DNA from: Bacteroidales bacterium
GTDB taxonomy: Bacteria; Bacteroidota; Bacteroidia; Bacteroidales; UBA932
Length of the DNA: 59,551 nucleotides
NCBI GenBank assembly: GCA_017544005.1
Contig: JAFYEZ010000047.1
Span: 1 to 59,551, forward strand
Reading direction: 5' to 3'
Positions 17,498-25,530 of the stretch are shown one piece after another. How positions within the stretch are numbered: the stretch's first letter is position 1; the number at the start of each line of letters is the position of its first letter. A model generated the notes under the pieces. The model had not been told where the DNA came from. It did no database searches and saw only the letters and a program-made list of their open reading frames with translations. Position numbers and translations under genes: made by a program.

Positions 17498-17543
17498 AAA
17501 TAAGCAGCTCGCCGTGGGGCGGGCTGCTTATTTTGGAGGTGCC
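17488..17543 (+). terminator. Long hairpin overlapping the tRNA-Cys 3' end
   Basis: A 21-base arm at 17488-17508 is perfectly complementary to 17523-17543, and the inner bases (17509-17513 with 17518-17522) extend the stem to about 26 pairs around a GTGG loop. The left arm includes the last ten bases of the tRNA. The right arm contains TTATTTT but no terminal U run. It is probably a processing or termination structure. Confidence 0.5.
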
Positions 17544-17625
17544 GGGGCACTCGCTTCCACCGGGGGACACCCCCAGACCCCCGCGCTTCGCGGGGAGCTT
17601 TCTCGCGGGTAGCTTTCTCGTCACG

Positions 17626-17650
17626 GCCGTCTCCCTCGCAGACGGCTTTT
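17626..17650 (+). terminator. Rho-independent terminator after tRNA-Cys
   Basis: GCCGTCT (17626-17632) pairs with AGACGGC (17640-17646), with a seven-base loop and a following TTTT. Confidence 0.6.
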
Positions 17651-17680
17651 CCTATTGGCGAGCGCCACCGTCGCGGGCGT

Positions 17681-17849
17681 TTTGCAACCATCGCGCGGAT
17701 GGAAATAATGTTAATCACTGAATCACTGATAGTTAGGATTTCGACGTCCGCGCGGTGTCGCGCCGGATGACAGACCGCGCGGGCTCTCAAAAATCAACAC
17801 ACTGACAATCAGGCCGTTCCAGAAAACCATTCCGCGCGATGGTTGCAAA
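17681..17849. repeat. Inverted-repeat pair bracketing 124 bp
   Basis: The arms at 17681-17702 and 17827-17849 are complementary over 22 bases with a single inserted base (core GCAACCATCGCGCGGAT). The space between holds further palindromic CCGCGCGG motifs at about 17749 and 17791. No target-site duplication is visible, so a MITE is only one possibility. Confidence 0.5.
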
Positions 17850-17874
17850 TGAGCGCAGTTTCCGCCAGATTGTT

Positions 17875-17882
17875 TATCTTTG
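17875..17882 (+). promoter_or_regulatory. -7 element for the thiol peroxidase operon
   Basis: TATCTTTG, 30 bases upstream of the ATG at 17913. It lies just beyond the right arm of the inverted repeat. Confidence 0.55.
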
Positions 17883-17912
17883 AAGTAAGAATTATCAGCG
17901 AGAATACTACCC

Positions 17913-18359
17913 ATGATGAAAATCGGAGACAATATGCCGGAGTTTTCGGCGAAAGATCAGAACGGAACGATCTGGACGGCAGAGGCGCTGCGCGGAAAGA
18001 AGACCGTGCTGTATGCCTACCCCAAAGACAGTACGCCCGGGTGCACGGCCGAGGCCTGCGACCTGCGGGACAATTACAACCGCTTCCTGGCGCTCGGCTA
18101 CAACGTGCTGGGAATCAGCAAAGACAGCATGGAGTCGCACGTGAAGTTTGCGGCGAAATATGCGCTCCCCTTCCCCCTGCTCTCGGACCCGGACCACACC
18201 CTGCTCGAGGCGCTCGGCGCCTGGGGTGAGAAGAAACTCTACGGCAAAGTCTCGATGGGAACCCTCCGGAAGACGTTCCTCTTTGACGAAGAGGGCCGCT
18301 GCACGGAAATCATCGAGAAAGTTGATACCAAGAACCACACCGCCCAGATCCTGAAATGA
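17913..18359 (+). CDS. bcp: Thioredoxin-dependent thiol peroxidase (Bcp/PrxQ type)
   Basis: Peroxiredoxin of the Bcp/PrxQ class that reduces hydrogen peroxide and organic hydroperoxides using thioredoxin. It has 148 residues, normal for the class. The peroxidatic cysteine lies in STPGCTAEACDLRD, with the second cysteine five residues on, the arrangement of atypical 2-Cys PrxQ. The conserved KLYGKVSMG lies later, where other family members have KMYGRKYMG. The stop overlaps the ATG of the Nudix gene (ATGA). A start two codons apart (two adjacent ATG) is possible. Confidence 0.93.
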   Translation: MMKIGDNMPEFSAKDQNGTIWTAEALRGKKTVLYAYPKDSTPGCTAEACDLRDNYNRFLALGYNVLGISKDSMESHVKFAAKYALPFPLLSDPDHTLLEALGAWGEKKLYGKVSMGTLRKTFLFDEEGRCTEIIEKVDTKNHTAQILK

Positions 18360-18922
18360 TCCCCGAACTGAAAAACAGAAAGTGGAAGGTGCTCTTGAGC
18401 GAGAAGATGCTCGACCGGGGCGTCTGGATGCGTCTCCGGAAGGAGCGGGTGCAACTGCCCTCCGGCGTGGAAGTCCCTGAATGGTTCATCCTGGATTTCC
18501 CGGACTGGGTCAACGTGATTGCCATCACCCGGGAGGGACAGTTCGTGCTGGAAGACCAGTACCGCCATGCAGTGGGCGAGACCCATTTCGAGCTGGTGGC
18601 CGGGGTGATTGACGAGGGCGAAACACCGCTGGAGGCCGCTCAGCGCGAGCTCAGCGAAGAGAGCGGCTACGGCGGAGGCCACTGGGAACTCTTCATGACG
18701 GTAGCCCCGAATCCCACCAACCAGAGCAATTACAGCTATACGTTCCTGGCCACCGGCGTTGAAAAGACCGGCGCGCAGCACCTGGATGCTTCAGAAGATA
18801 TCCAGGTCCATCTTTTTTCCCGCGATGAAGTCCGGGAACTGCTTGAGACCGGGCAGATTATCCAGGCCATGCACCTGGCGCCGCTCTGGAAATACTTTGC
18901 AGAAGCACCGAAAACCAAATAA
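18356..18922 (+). CDS. Nudix hydrolase, ADP-ribose pyrophosphatase-like
   Basis: A 188-residue hydrolase of nucleoside diphosphates linked to another moiety. The Nudix box GVIDEGETPLEAAQRELSEE with the following SGY fits GX5EX7REUXEEXGU exactly and lies near residues 82-104. The N-terminal beta sheet (LLSEKMLDRGVWMRLRKERV) resembles ADP-ribose pyrophosphatases. Its start overlaps the thiol peroxidase stop, so the pair is translationally coupled. The substrate is inferred from resemblance only. Confidence 0.88.
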   Translation: MIPELKNRKWKVLLSEKMLDRGVWMRLRKERVQLPSGVEVPEWFILDFPDWVNVIAITREGQFVLEDQYRHAVGETHFELVAGVIDEGETPLEAAQRELSEESGYGGGHWELFMTVAPNPTNQSNYSYTFLATGVEKTGAQHLDASEDIQVHLFSRDEVRELLETGQIIQAMHLAPLWKYFAEAPKTK

Positions 18923-18928
18923 AAATCG

Positions 18929-18936
18929 TACCTTTA
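18929..18936 (+). promoter_or_regulatory. Likely -7 element of the histidine-degradation operon
   Basis: TACCTTTA, one mismatch from TAnnTTTG, 17 bases before the first ftcD ATG. No second recognisable promoter lies before hutU. Confidence 0.4.
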
Positions 18937-18952
18937 CTGATTACAATTTATA

Positions 18953-20668
18953 ATGAATATGAAACAACTGATTGAATGTGTCCCCAATTATAGCGAGGGA
19001 CGTGACCGGGCTGTGATTGACAAGATTGTCGCCGCCGTTGCCACCGTGAAGGGAGTCAAGGTGTTGGATGTGGATCCGGGCGAAGCGACGAACCGGACGG
19101 TCGTCACCTTTGTCGGAACGCCCGCAGACGTCTGCGAAGCCGCTTTCCGCGGTGCTGCCAAAGCGCAGGAACTCATTGATATGCGCGTCCATCACGGCGC
19201 CCATCCCCGGTCGGGAGCGACGGATGTCCTCCCGCTGATTCCGGTGTCGGGCATCACGCTCGAAGAGTGCGCTTCATTGGCCAGAGAGCTTGCGAAGCGC
19301 CTTTTTGTTGAATTGGGGATCCCCTGCTACTGCTACGAGGCGGCCGCTTACAAGCCGGAGCGAAAAAATCTGGCGGTCTGCCGCGCCGGCGAATACGAGG
19401 CCCTTCCTGAAAAGATTGCCGATCCCGAGCGCCGGCCGGATTTCTCGCCGGAGAGCTGGAACGAGGTCGCTGCCCGCAGCGGCGCCACCAACGTGGGCGC
19501 CCGCAACTTCCTGGTAGCGGTCAACTACAACCTGAACACCACCTCCACCCGCCGCGCCATGGCCATCGCCTTTGACGTCCGCGAGAAGGGTCGCAAGGCC
19601 CGCGAGGGCGGTTCGCTGACCGGCAAGCTGCTCAAGGATGAGAACGGCGAGCAGATCTGGATTCCCGGAACGCTCAAGGGTTGCAAGGCAATCGGTTGGT
19701 ATATAGATGAATACGGTATCGCACAGGTTTCCATGAATATCACGGATATCGAGGCGACGCCGCTCCATGTGGCCTACGAGGAGGTCTGCCGCGCTGCAGC
19801 CGCCCGTGGCCTGAAGGTAACGGGTGCCGAAATCGTGGGCCTCGTGCCCAAGAAGGTGCTGATGGAGGCCGGCAAGTTCTACCTGGCCCGCCAGCAGCGT
19901 TCGAAGGGCATTTCGGAAGAGGAGATCATGAAGATTGCCGTGAAATCGATGTCGCTGGACGACCTCAAGCCCTTCAATCCCAAGGAGAAAGTCATTGAAT
20001 ATCTGATGCAGGACGAGGCCGAGGAGGCGCGCCGCCACCGGCTCATCCGCATGACCGCAGAAGGCTTTGCCCGCGAAACTGCGTCCGAATCGCCCGCACC
20101 GGGCGGAGGCTCCATTTCCGCCTACATGGGTGCGCTGGCTTCGGCCCTTGCCACGATGGTGGCCAACCTTTCCGCCCACAAGCGCGGCTGGGACGACCGC
20201 TGGGAAGAGTTCTCCCTCGTGGCCGAGAAGGGCCAGGCGCTGATGCAGGAACTGCTTGATCTGGTGGACGAAGACACCGCCGCCTTCGACCGCATTATGG
20301 ATTGCTTCTCCATGCCCAAGAATACGGAAGAGGAGAAGGCCGCCCGCGCCGCTGCGCTGGAAGAGGCAACGCTTTATGCCGCTTCGGTTCCGCTTCGCAC
20401 CATGGAGGCCTGCCTGAAGGCCCTGCCGCTGGCCAGGGAGATGGCCGAGAAGGGCAATCCCGCTTCCGCATCGGATGCGGGCGTGGCCGCGCTGGCCGCC
20501 TTTGCCGGCATCCGGGGCGCAGAACTCAATGTCCGCATCAACGCCTCCGGCCTGAAGGACAAGACCCCTGCCCTGCCGCTGATCGAGCGCGCCGCCGAGA
20601 TCGTGCGCGAAGCCGCCGTTCTCCAGGGCGAGGTGCTCGAAGCCGTGAACGGCCATATCGACGCCTAG
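18953..20668 (+). CDS. ftcD: Bifunctional glutamate formimidoyltransferase / formimidotetrahydrofolate cyclodeaminase
   Basis: Fused folate enzyme, 571 residues. The N-terminal part (residues ~1-330) moves the formimino group from formiminoglutamate to tetrahydrofolate; it begins LIECVPNYSEGRD and contains VHHGAHPRSGATDVLP. The C-terminal part (~370-571) releases ammonia to give methenyl-THF and starts ASESPAPGGGSISAYMGALA. The fusion matches the vertebrate FTCD layout and is common in Bacteroidota. It is first in the order ftcD-hutU-hutH-hutI and replaces the need for HutG. Two ATGs six bases apart are possible starts. Confidence 0.95.
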   Translation: MNMKQLIECVPNYSEGRDRAVIDKIVAAVATVKGVKVLDVDPGEATNRTVVTFVGTPADVCEAAFRGAAKAQELIDMRVHHGAHPRSGATDVLPLIPVSGITLEECASLARELAKRLFVELGIPCYCYEAAAYKPERKNLAVCRAGEYEALPEKIADPERRPDFSPESWNEVAARSGATNVGARNFLVAVNYNLNTTSTRRAMAIAFDVREKGRKAREGGSLTGKLLKDENGEQIWIPGTLKGCKAIGWYIDEYGIAQVSMNITDIEATPLHVAYEEVCRAAAARGLKVTGAEIVGLVPKKVLMEAGKFYLARQQRSKGISEEEIMKIAVKSMSLDDLKPFNPKEKVIEYLMQDEAEEARRHRLIRMTAEGFARETASESPAPGGGSISAYMGALASALATMVANLSAHKRGWDDRWEEFSLVAEKGQALMQELLDLVDEDTAAFDRIMDCFSMPKNTEEEKAARAAALEEATLYAASVPLRTMEACLKALPLAREMAEKGNPASASDAGVAALAAFAGIRGAELNVRINASGLKDKTPALPLIERAAEIVREAAVLQGEVLEAVNGHIDA

Positions 20669-20685
20669 GCAGGCACTCGCAACCG

Positions 20686-20715
20686 TAACTAAACGTAACT
20701 AAACGTAAACAAACG
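20686..20715 (+). repeat. Three tandem 10-bp repeats upstream of hutU
   Basis: TAACTAAACG occurs at 20686-20695 and 20696-20705, followed by TAAACAAACG at 20706-20715. They fill the 58-base gap between ftcD and hutU and end 11 bases before the hutU ATG. They may be a protein-binding or mRNA-level element. Confidence 0.6.
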
Positions 20716-20726
20716 GATCATCCCGT

Positions 20727-22748
20727 ATGAAAAATACCTTCCAAGAAGCCATCCTGGCCGGCATTCCGGACATCCTGCCGGAGCCGCGCCCCTATGACCC
20801 GGAAATCAACCACGCCCCCAAACGCAAAGAGATTCTCTCCGGGGAGGAGAAGGTGCTCGCGCTGAAAAACGCCCTGCGCTACTTCCCGGCCAGGCATCAC
20901 GCTACGCTGGCACCGGAGTTCGCCGCCGAACTGGAACAGTACGGCCGCATCTACATGTACCGCTTCCGCCCGACGTACGAGATGTACGCCCGGCCGATCG
21001 ACGAATACCCGGCCCGCTGCCGCCAGGCGGCCGCCATCATGGCCATGATCCAGAACAACCTGGACCCGCGCGTGGCGCAGCATCCCCACGAACTGATCAC
21101 CTACGGCGGCAACGGCGCCGTCTTCCAGAACTGGGCGCAGTACCTGCTCACCATGCAGTATCTGGCCACGATGACGGAAGAGCAGACGCTGGCCATGTTC
21201 TCCGGCAATCCCATGGGGCTTTTCCCGAGTCACAAGGATGCCCCGCGCGTGGTGGTGACCAACGGCATGGTGATTCCCAACTACTCGAAACCGGACCACT
21301 GGGAGAAATTCAACGCCCTGGGCGTGAGCCAGTACGGCCAGATGACCGCCGGCTCCTATATGTATATCGGCCCGCAGGGCATCGTCCACGGCACCACCAT
21401 CACGGTGATGAATGCCGCCCGGATGCAGCTCCGCAAGCGGGGCCTCAACGGCGATGACCGCGGCGGCGTGCTCTTCGTGACCGCCGGCCTCGGCGGCATG
21501 TCTGGCGCACAGCCCAAAGCCGGCAACATTGCCGGCGTGGTGAGCGTCACCGCGGAAATCAACCCCAAGGCGGCCGAAAAGCGCTACGAACAGGGCTGGG
21601 TGGACGAGCTTCACCGCGACCTGGACGAGCTGCTCCCGCGCATCCGCCAGGCCGTGGCGGCCAAGGAGGTGGTCTCGCTGGCCTATGTCGGCAACGTGGT
21701 GGACCTCTGGGAGCGGCTCGCCGACGAGCAGCTGCCGGTGGATCTGGGCTCCGACCAGACCTCGCTCCACAATCCGTGGGCGGGCGGCTACTATCCCGTG
21801 GGCTACAGCCTCGAAGAATCCAAGCGCATGATGGCCGAGGAGCCTGAGCGCTTCAAAGAGGCGGTACAGGCATCGCTCCGCCGCCAGGTGGCTGCCATCA
21901 ACCGCCTGACTTCGAAGGGAATGTACTTCTTCGACTACGGCAACGCCTTCCTGCTCGAGAGTTCCCGCGCCGGCGCGGATATCCTGCTGCCCGACGGCCG
22001 CTTCCGCTATCCCTCCTATGTGCAGGACATCATGGGTCCCTTCTATTTCGACTACGGATTCGGGCCGTTCCGCTGGGTCTGCATGAGCCAGGATCCGGCC
22101 GATCTGGCCAAGACCGACGCGATCTCCGTCAAGGTGTTGCGCTCCCTGGCCACCGAGGCGCCGGATTCCATCCGCGGACAGATGCTCGACAACGTGCGCT
22201 GGATTGAAGAGGCCGGCCGCAACCACCTGGTGGTGGGATCGCAGGCCCGCATCCTCTATGCGGACTGCCAGGGCCGTACGAAGATTGCGCTGGCCTTCAA
22301 CGAGGCCATCCGCAAGGGCGAAATCAGCGCACCGATTGTCCTGGGCCGCGACCACCACGACGTTTCGGGTACCGACTCCCCCTTCCGGGAAACCTCGAAC
22401 ATCTACGACGGCTCGCAGTTCACCGCCGACATGGCCATCCAGAACGTAATTGGCGACAGCTTCCGCGGCGCCACCTGGGTCTCGATCCACAACGGCGGCG
22501 GCGTAGGCTGGGGCGAAGTGATCAACGGCGGATTCGGCATGGTGATCGACGGCAGCGCCGATGCGGACCGCCACATCCGCGAGATGCTTTTCTGGGATGT
22601 CAACAACGGCATCAGCCGCCGCAGCTGGGCACGCAACGAAGGGGCGATGGAAGCCATCCGCCGCGAGATGGAGCGCACGCCGCTCCTGCGCGTCACCCTG
22701 CCCAACCTGGCAGACGAAAACCTGATCAGAAACGTTTTAAAGAAATAA
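20727..22748 (+). CDS. hutU: Urocanate hydratase
   Basis: NAD-dependent lyase that converts urocanate to imidazolonepropionate, step two of histidine degradation. It has 673 residues, the long form found in Bacteroidota and eukaryotes; the Pseudomonas type has about 557. Family sequences include YGGNGAVFQNW, LFPSHKDAPRVVVTNGM, the NAD-binding FVTAGLGGMSGAQ and the late NVIGDSFRGATWVSIHNGGG. The stop is one base before the hutH ATG. Upstream lies the 10-bp repeat array. Confidence 0.96.
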   Translation: MKNTFQEAILAGIPDILPEPRPYDPEINHAPKRKEILSGEEKVLALKNALRYFPARHHATLAPEFAAELEQYGRIYMYRFRPTYEMYARPIDEYPARCRQAAAIMAMIQNNLDPRVAQHPHELITYGGNGAVFQNWAQYLLTMQYLATMTEEQTLAMFSGNPMGLFPSHKDAPRVVVTNGMVIPNYSKPDHWEKFNALGVSQYGQMTAGSYMYIGPQGIVHGTTITVMNAARMQLRKRGLNGDDRGGVLFVTAGLGGMSGAQPKAGNIAGVVSVTAEINPKAAEKRYEQGWVDELHRDLDELLPRIRQAVAAKEVVSLAYVGNVVDLWERLADEQLPVDLGSDQTSLHNPWAGGYYPVGYSLEESKRMMAEEPERFKEAVQASLRRQVAAINRLTSKGMYFFDYGNAFLLESSRAGADILLPDGRFRYPSYVQDIMGPFYFDYGFGPFRWVCMSQDPADLAKTDAISVKVLRSLATEAPDSIRGQMLDNVRWIEEAGRNHLVVGSQARILYADCQGRTKIALAFNEAIRKGEISAPIVLGRDHHDVSGTDSPFRETSNIYDGSQFTADMAIQNVIGDSFRGATWVSIHNGGGVGWGEVINGGFGMVIDGSADADRHIREMLFWDVNNGISRRSWARNEGAMEAIRREMERTPLLRVTLPNLADENLIRNVLKK

Positions 22749-22749
22749 T

Positions 22750-24234
22750 ATGCACGCAATATCCCATACGCATCTCTCCCTCGAGAGACTGCAGGAAATC
22801 CTGGAAAACGGGGAAAAACTGACACTTTCCCAAGAGGCGGTGGATGCCATCAACAAATGCCGCAAGTATCTGGACGACAAAATGGAAGACCTTGACCGGC
22901 CCATCTATGGCGTCACCACCGGATTCGGCTCGCTCTACAATGTCACCATCCCCAAGGAGGACCTCTCCCAACTGCAGCACAACCTCGTGATGTCGCACGC
23001 CTGCGGCACCGGCGAGGAGGTCCGCCCGGCGATCGTCAAGCTGATGCTGCTGCTCAAGGTGCAGAACCTCTCCTACGGCCATTCCGGCGCGCAGCTCATT
23101 ACGGTGCAGCGCCTGGTGGATATGTTCAACAACGACATCCTGCCGGTGGTTTACCAGCAGGGGTCGCTGGGCGCTTCGGGCGACCTCGCCCCGCTGGCAC
23201 ACCTCTGCCTGCCGCTGATCGGTCTGGGAGAAGTGCGCTATCAGGGCGCCGTCCGGCCGGCCCTCGAGGTCTGGAACGAACTGGGCTGGGAGCCGATCCG
23301 CCTGCAGTCCAAGGAGGGCCTCGCGCTGCTCAACGGCACGCAGTTCATGAGCGCGCACGCCATCTGGTCGCTGCTGCAGGCCAAGCGCCTTTCCCAGTGG
23401 GCGGACCTGATCGGCGCCATGTCGCTCGACGCCTATGACGGCCGGATCGAACCGTTCCTGCCCCTCACCCACCAGATCCGTCCGCACTACGGTCAGATCG
23501 CGACGGCGGAGCGCTTCCTCAAAATCTTGGAAGGCAGCGAGTTGATCCGCCGTCCCAAGGAGCATGTGCAGGATCCCTATTCGTTCCGCTGCATCCCGCA
23601 GGTGCACGGGGCCGTCAAGGACAACCTGCGCTACGTGCAGTCCGTCATCGAGAATGAAATCAACTCGGCCACCGACAATCCGAACGTCTTCCCGGACGAG
23701 GACATGGTGATTTCGGCCGGCAACTTCCACGGCGAGCCCATCGCCATTCCGATGGACACGATGGCCATCGCCCTCTCGGAACTGGCCAGCATCTCGGAGC
23801 GCCGCGTCTATCTGCTGATCCACGGCTACCGCGACCTGCCCAAGTACCTGGTGGCCAAGTCGGGACTCAACAGCGGATTCATGATTCCGCAATACACGGC
23901 CGCCTCGATTGTCAGCCAGAACAAGGGACTCTGCTGGCCCGCTTCGTGCGACTCGATTCCCTCGTCGAACGGCCAGGAGGACCACGTCAGCATGGGTTCC
24001 AACTCCGCCACCAAGCTGGTGCGGATTGTGGACAACGTGGAGACGGTACTCGCCATTGAGCTGTTCAACGCCGCCCAGGCGCTGGAGTTCCGCCGCCCGG
24101 CCAAGAGTTCTCCGCTGATTGAACAGATTCACAAGGACTTCCGAGAACTGGTCCCGTATCTGGAAGTGGATACCTATATGCACCCGCTGATCATGAAGGC
24201 GGCGGAATTCATCCGCACGAGAAAGTACCTTTAA
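22750..24234 (+). CDS. hutH: Histidine ammonia-lyase
   Basis: Catalyses the first step of histidine degradation, elimination of ammonia to urocanate. It has 494 residues, near the usual ~510. The self-cyclising MIO triad Ala142-Ser143-Gly144 lies in GSLGASGDLAPLAHL. Other marks are YGVTTGFGSL near residue 53 and QDPYSFRCIPQVHGA. The gene is packed between hutU (1 bp gap) and hutI (1 bp overlap, TAATG). A tyrosine ammonia-lyase is excluded by the operon and the catalytic-region sequence. Confidence 0.96.
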   Translation: MHAISHTHLSLERLQEILENGEKLTLSQEAVDAINKCRKYLDDKMEDLDRPIYGVTTGFGSLYNVTIPKEDLSQLQHNLVMSHACGTGEEVRPAIVKLMLLLKVQNLSYGHSGAQLITVQRLVDMFNNDILPVVYQQGSLGASGDLAPLAHLCLPLIGLGEVRYQGAVRPALEVWNELGWEPIRLQSKEGLALLNGTQFMSAHAIWSLLQAKRLSQWADLIGAMSLDAYDGRIEPFLPLTHQIRPHYGQIATAERFLKILEGSELIRRPKEHVQDPYSFRCIPQVHGAVKDNLRYVQSVIENEINSATDNPNVFPDEDMVISAGNFHGEPIAIPMDTMAIALSELASISERRVYLLIHGYRDLPKYLVAKSGLNSGFMIPQYTAASIVSQNKGLCWPASCDSIPSSNGQEDHVSMGSNSATKLVRIVDNVETVLAIELFNAAQALEFRRPAKSSPLIEQIHKDFRELVPYLEVDTYMHPLIMKAAEFIRTRKYL

Positions 24235-25475
24235 TGAGACGGCTGTTTACCCATATCGCCACGCTGGCCGGCATCCTGCCGGAAGGCATTCTGCGCAAGC
24301 AGGGGGCGGAAATGGACCAGGTCGGCACACTGGAGAATGCCTGGCTGCTGACGGACGGGGGGCGGATTGCCGCCTTCGGCAGGGCTGGCGAACCGCTGCC
24401 CTGCGGTGCGGACGGCGCGCCGCTTCAGCCCGATGAAACGGTGGACTGCGCAGGGGGCCTCCTGATGCCCGCCTTCTGCGACAGCCACACCCATATCGTC
24501 TATGCCGGCAGCCGCGAGGGTGAATTCCTCGACAAGATCAACGGCCTCTCCTACGAGCAGATCGCCGCGCGCGGCGGCGGAATCCTCAACTCCGCCGACC
24601 GGCTTCACGAGACCTCGGAAGACGAACTCTTCGCCCAGGCCCTGGAGCGCGTGCAGGAGATGACCGCCAAGGGGACCGGTGCCCTCGAAATCAAGAGCGG
24701 CTACGGCCTCAACCCGGCGGACGAACTGAAGATGCTGCGCGTGATCGACCGCCTCAAAAAAGCCACTCCGGCGCTGGTCAAAAGCACCTTTCTGGGGGCC
24801 CATGCCGTGGGACGCGGCTATACGCATGACGCTTATGTCCAGGCCGTCTGCGACATGATTCCCGAAGCGGCCCGCACTGCGGATTTCGTGGACGTCTTCT
24901 GCGACGAAGGCTTCTTCACGGTGGAGGATACCGCCCGGATCCTGGCGGCCGGAAAGGCCGCCGGCCTGCGGCCCAAGATTCACGCCAACGAACTGGCGGA
25001 GAGCGGCGGCGTACAGGTGGGTGTCCGCTTCAATGCGCTCTCAGTGGACCATCTGGAGCGCACCGGCGCCGCTGAAATCGAAGCGCTGCGCGGCACAGAG
25101 ACCATGCCCACGATGCTGCCCGGCTCCTCCTTCTTCCTGGGAATCCCCTACGGCCGCGCCAAAGAATTCATCGCCGAAGGGCTCGGCATCGCGCTGGCAT
25201 CGGACTACAACCCCGGCTCCTCCCCGTCGGGCGATATGCGGTTCGTGATGGCCCTGGGCTGCATCCGGATGCGTCTCACCCCCGCCCAGGCCTTCAACGC
25301 CGTGACCCTCAACAGCGCGTATGCCATGGGCGTCAGCGCAGAAACCGGCTCCATCACCCCTGGCAAACGGGCCGATCTGATCCTTACCCACCCGGGCTGG
25401 AACCTCACCAAAATTCCCTACCTGCACCACACGCCTTTCATTCGGAAAGTGTATATCCGTGGAAATGCAATGTAA
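24234..25475 (+). CDS. hutI: Imidazolonepropionase
   Basis: Zinc or iron-dependent amidohydrolase opening imidazolonepropionate to formiminoglutamate, the substrate of the FtcD gene upstream. It has 413 residues. The metal site begins with FCDSHTHIVYAGSREGEF; further marks are EIKSGYGLN, the metal histidine in FLGAHAVGRGYTHD, and LASDYNPGSSPSGDM. The start overlaps the hutH stop. It ends the hut operon; the next promoter follows within 20 bases. Confidence 0.96.
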   Translation: MRRLFTHIATLAGILPEGILRKQGAEMDQVGTLENAWLLTDGGRIAAFGRAGEPLPCGADGAPLQPDETVDCAGGLLMPAFCDSHTHIVYAGSREGEFLDKINGLSYEQIAARGGGILNSADRLHETSEDELFAQALERVQEMTAKGTGALEIKSGYGLNPADELKMLRVIDRLKKATPALVKSTFLGAHAVGRGYTHDAYVQAVCDMIPEAARTADFVDVFCDEGFFTVEDTARILAAGKAAGLRPKIHANELAESGGVQVGVRFNALSVDHLERTGAAEIEALRGTETMPTMLPGSSFFLGIPYGRAKEFIAEGLGIALASDYNPGSSPSGDMRFVMALGCIRMRLTPAQAFNAVTLNSAYAMGVSAETGSITPGKRADLILTHPGWNLTKIPYLHHTPFIRKVYIRGNAM

Positions 25476-25476
25476 T

Positions 25477-25501
25477 TTATATATCTTTTTATATATCTTT
25501 G
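25477..25501 (+). promoter_or_regulatory. Promoter with a 12-bp tandem repeat before the signalling operon
   Basis: TTATATATCTTT occurs twice in tandem (25477-25488, 25489-25500). The second copy plus the next G makes the consensus TATCTTTG at 25494-25501, 29 bases upstream of the ATG at 25531. Confidence 0.6.
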
Positions 25502-25530
25502 TGCTTTATTACTGATAGACCGCCTACCCT

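Larger units (their letters stand above)
17498..17912. other. Gene-free spacer rich in hairpins
   Basis: About 415 bases without a credible gene. In order it holds the tRNA-Cys hairpin, a short GC hairpin (17579-17595), a direct repeat AGCTTTCTCG at 17596-17605 and 17611-17620, a terminator at 17626-17650, a 22-base inverted-repeat pair (17681-17702 with 17827-17849), and the promoter of the thiol peroxidase. Small open frames here have arginine/proline-rich sequences with no family look. Confidence 0.6.

Noticed and set aside
17498-17912. Possible small coding genes in the tRNA-Cys spacer
   Set aside because: Open frames are short, proline/arginine-rich and interrupted by hairpins, with no conserved pattern.
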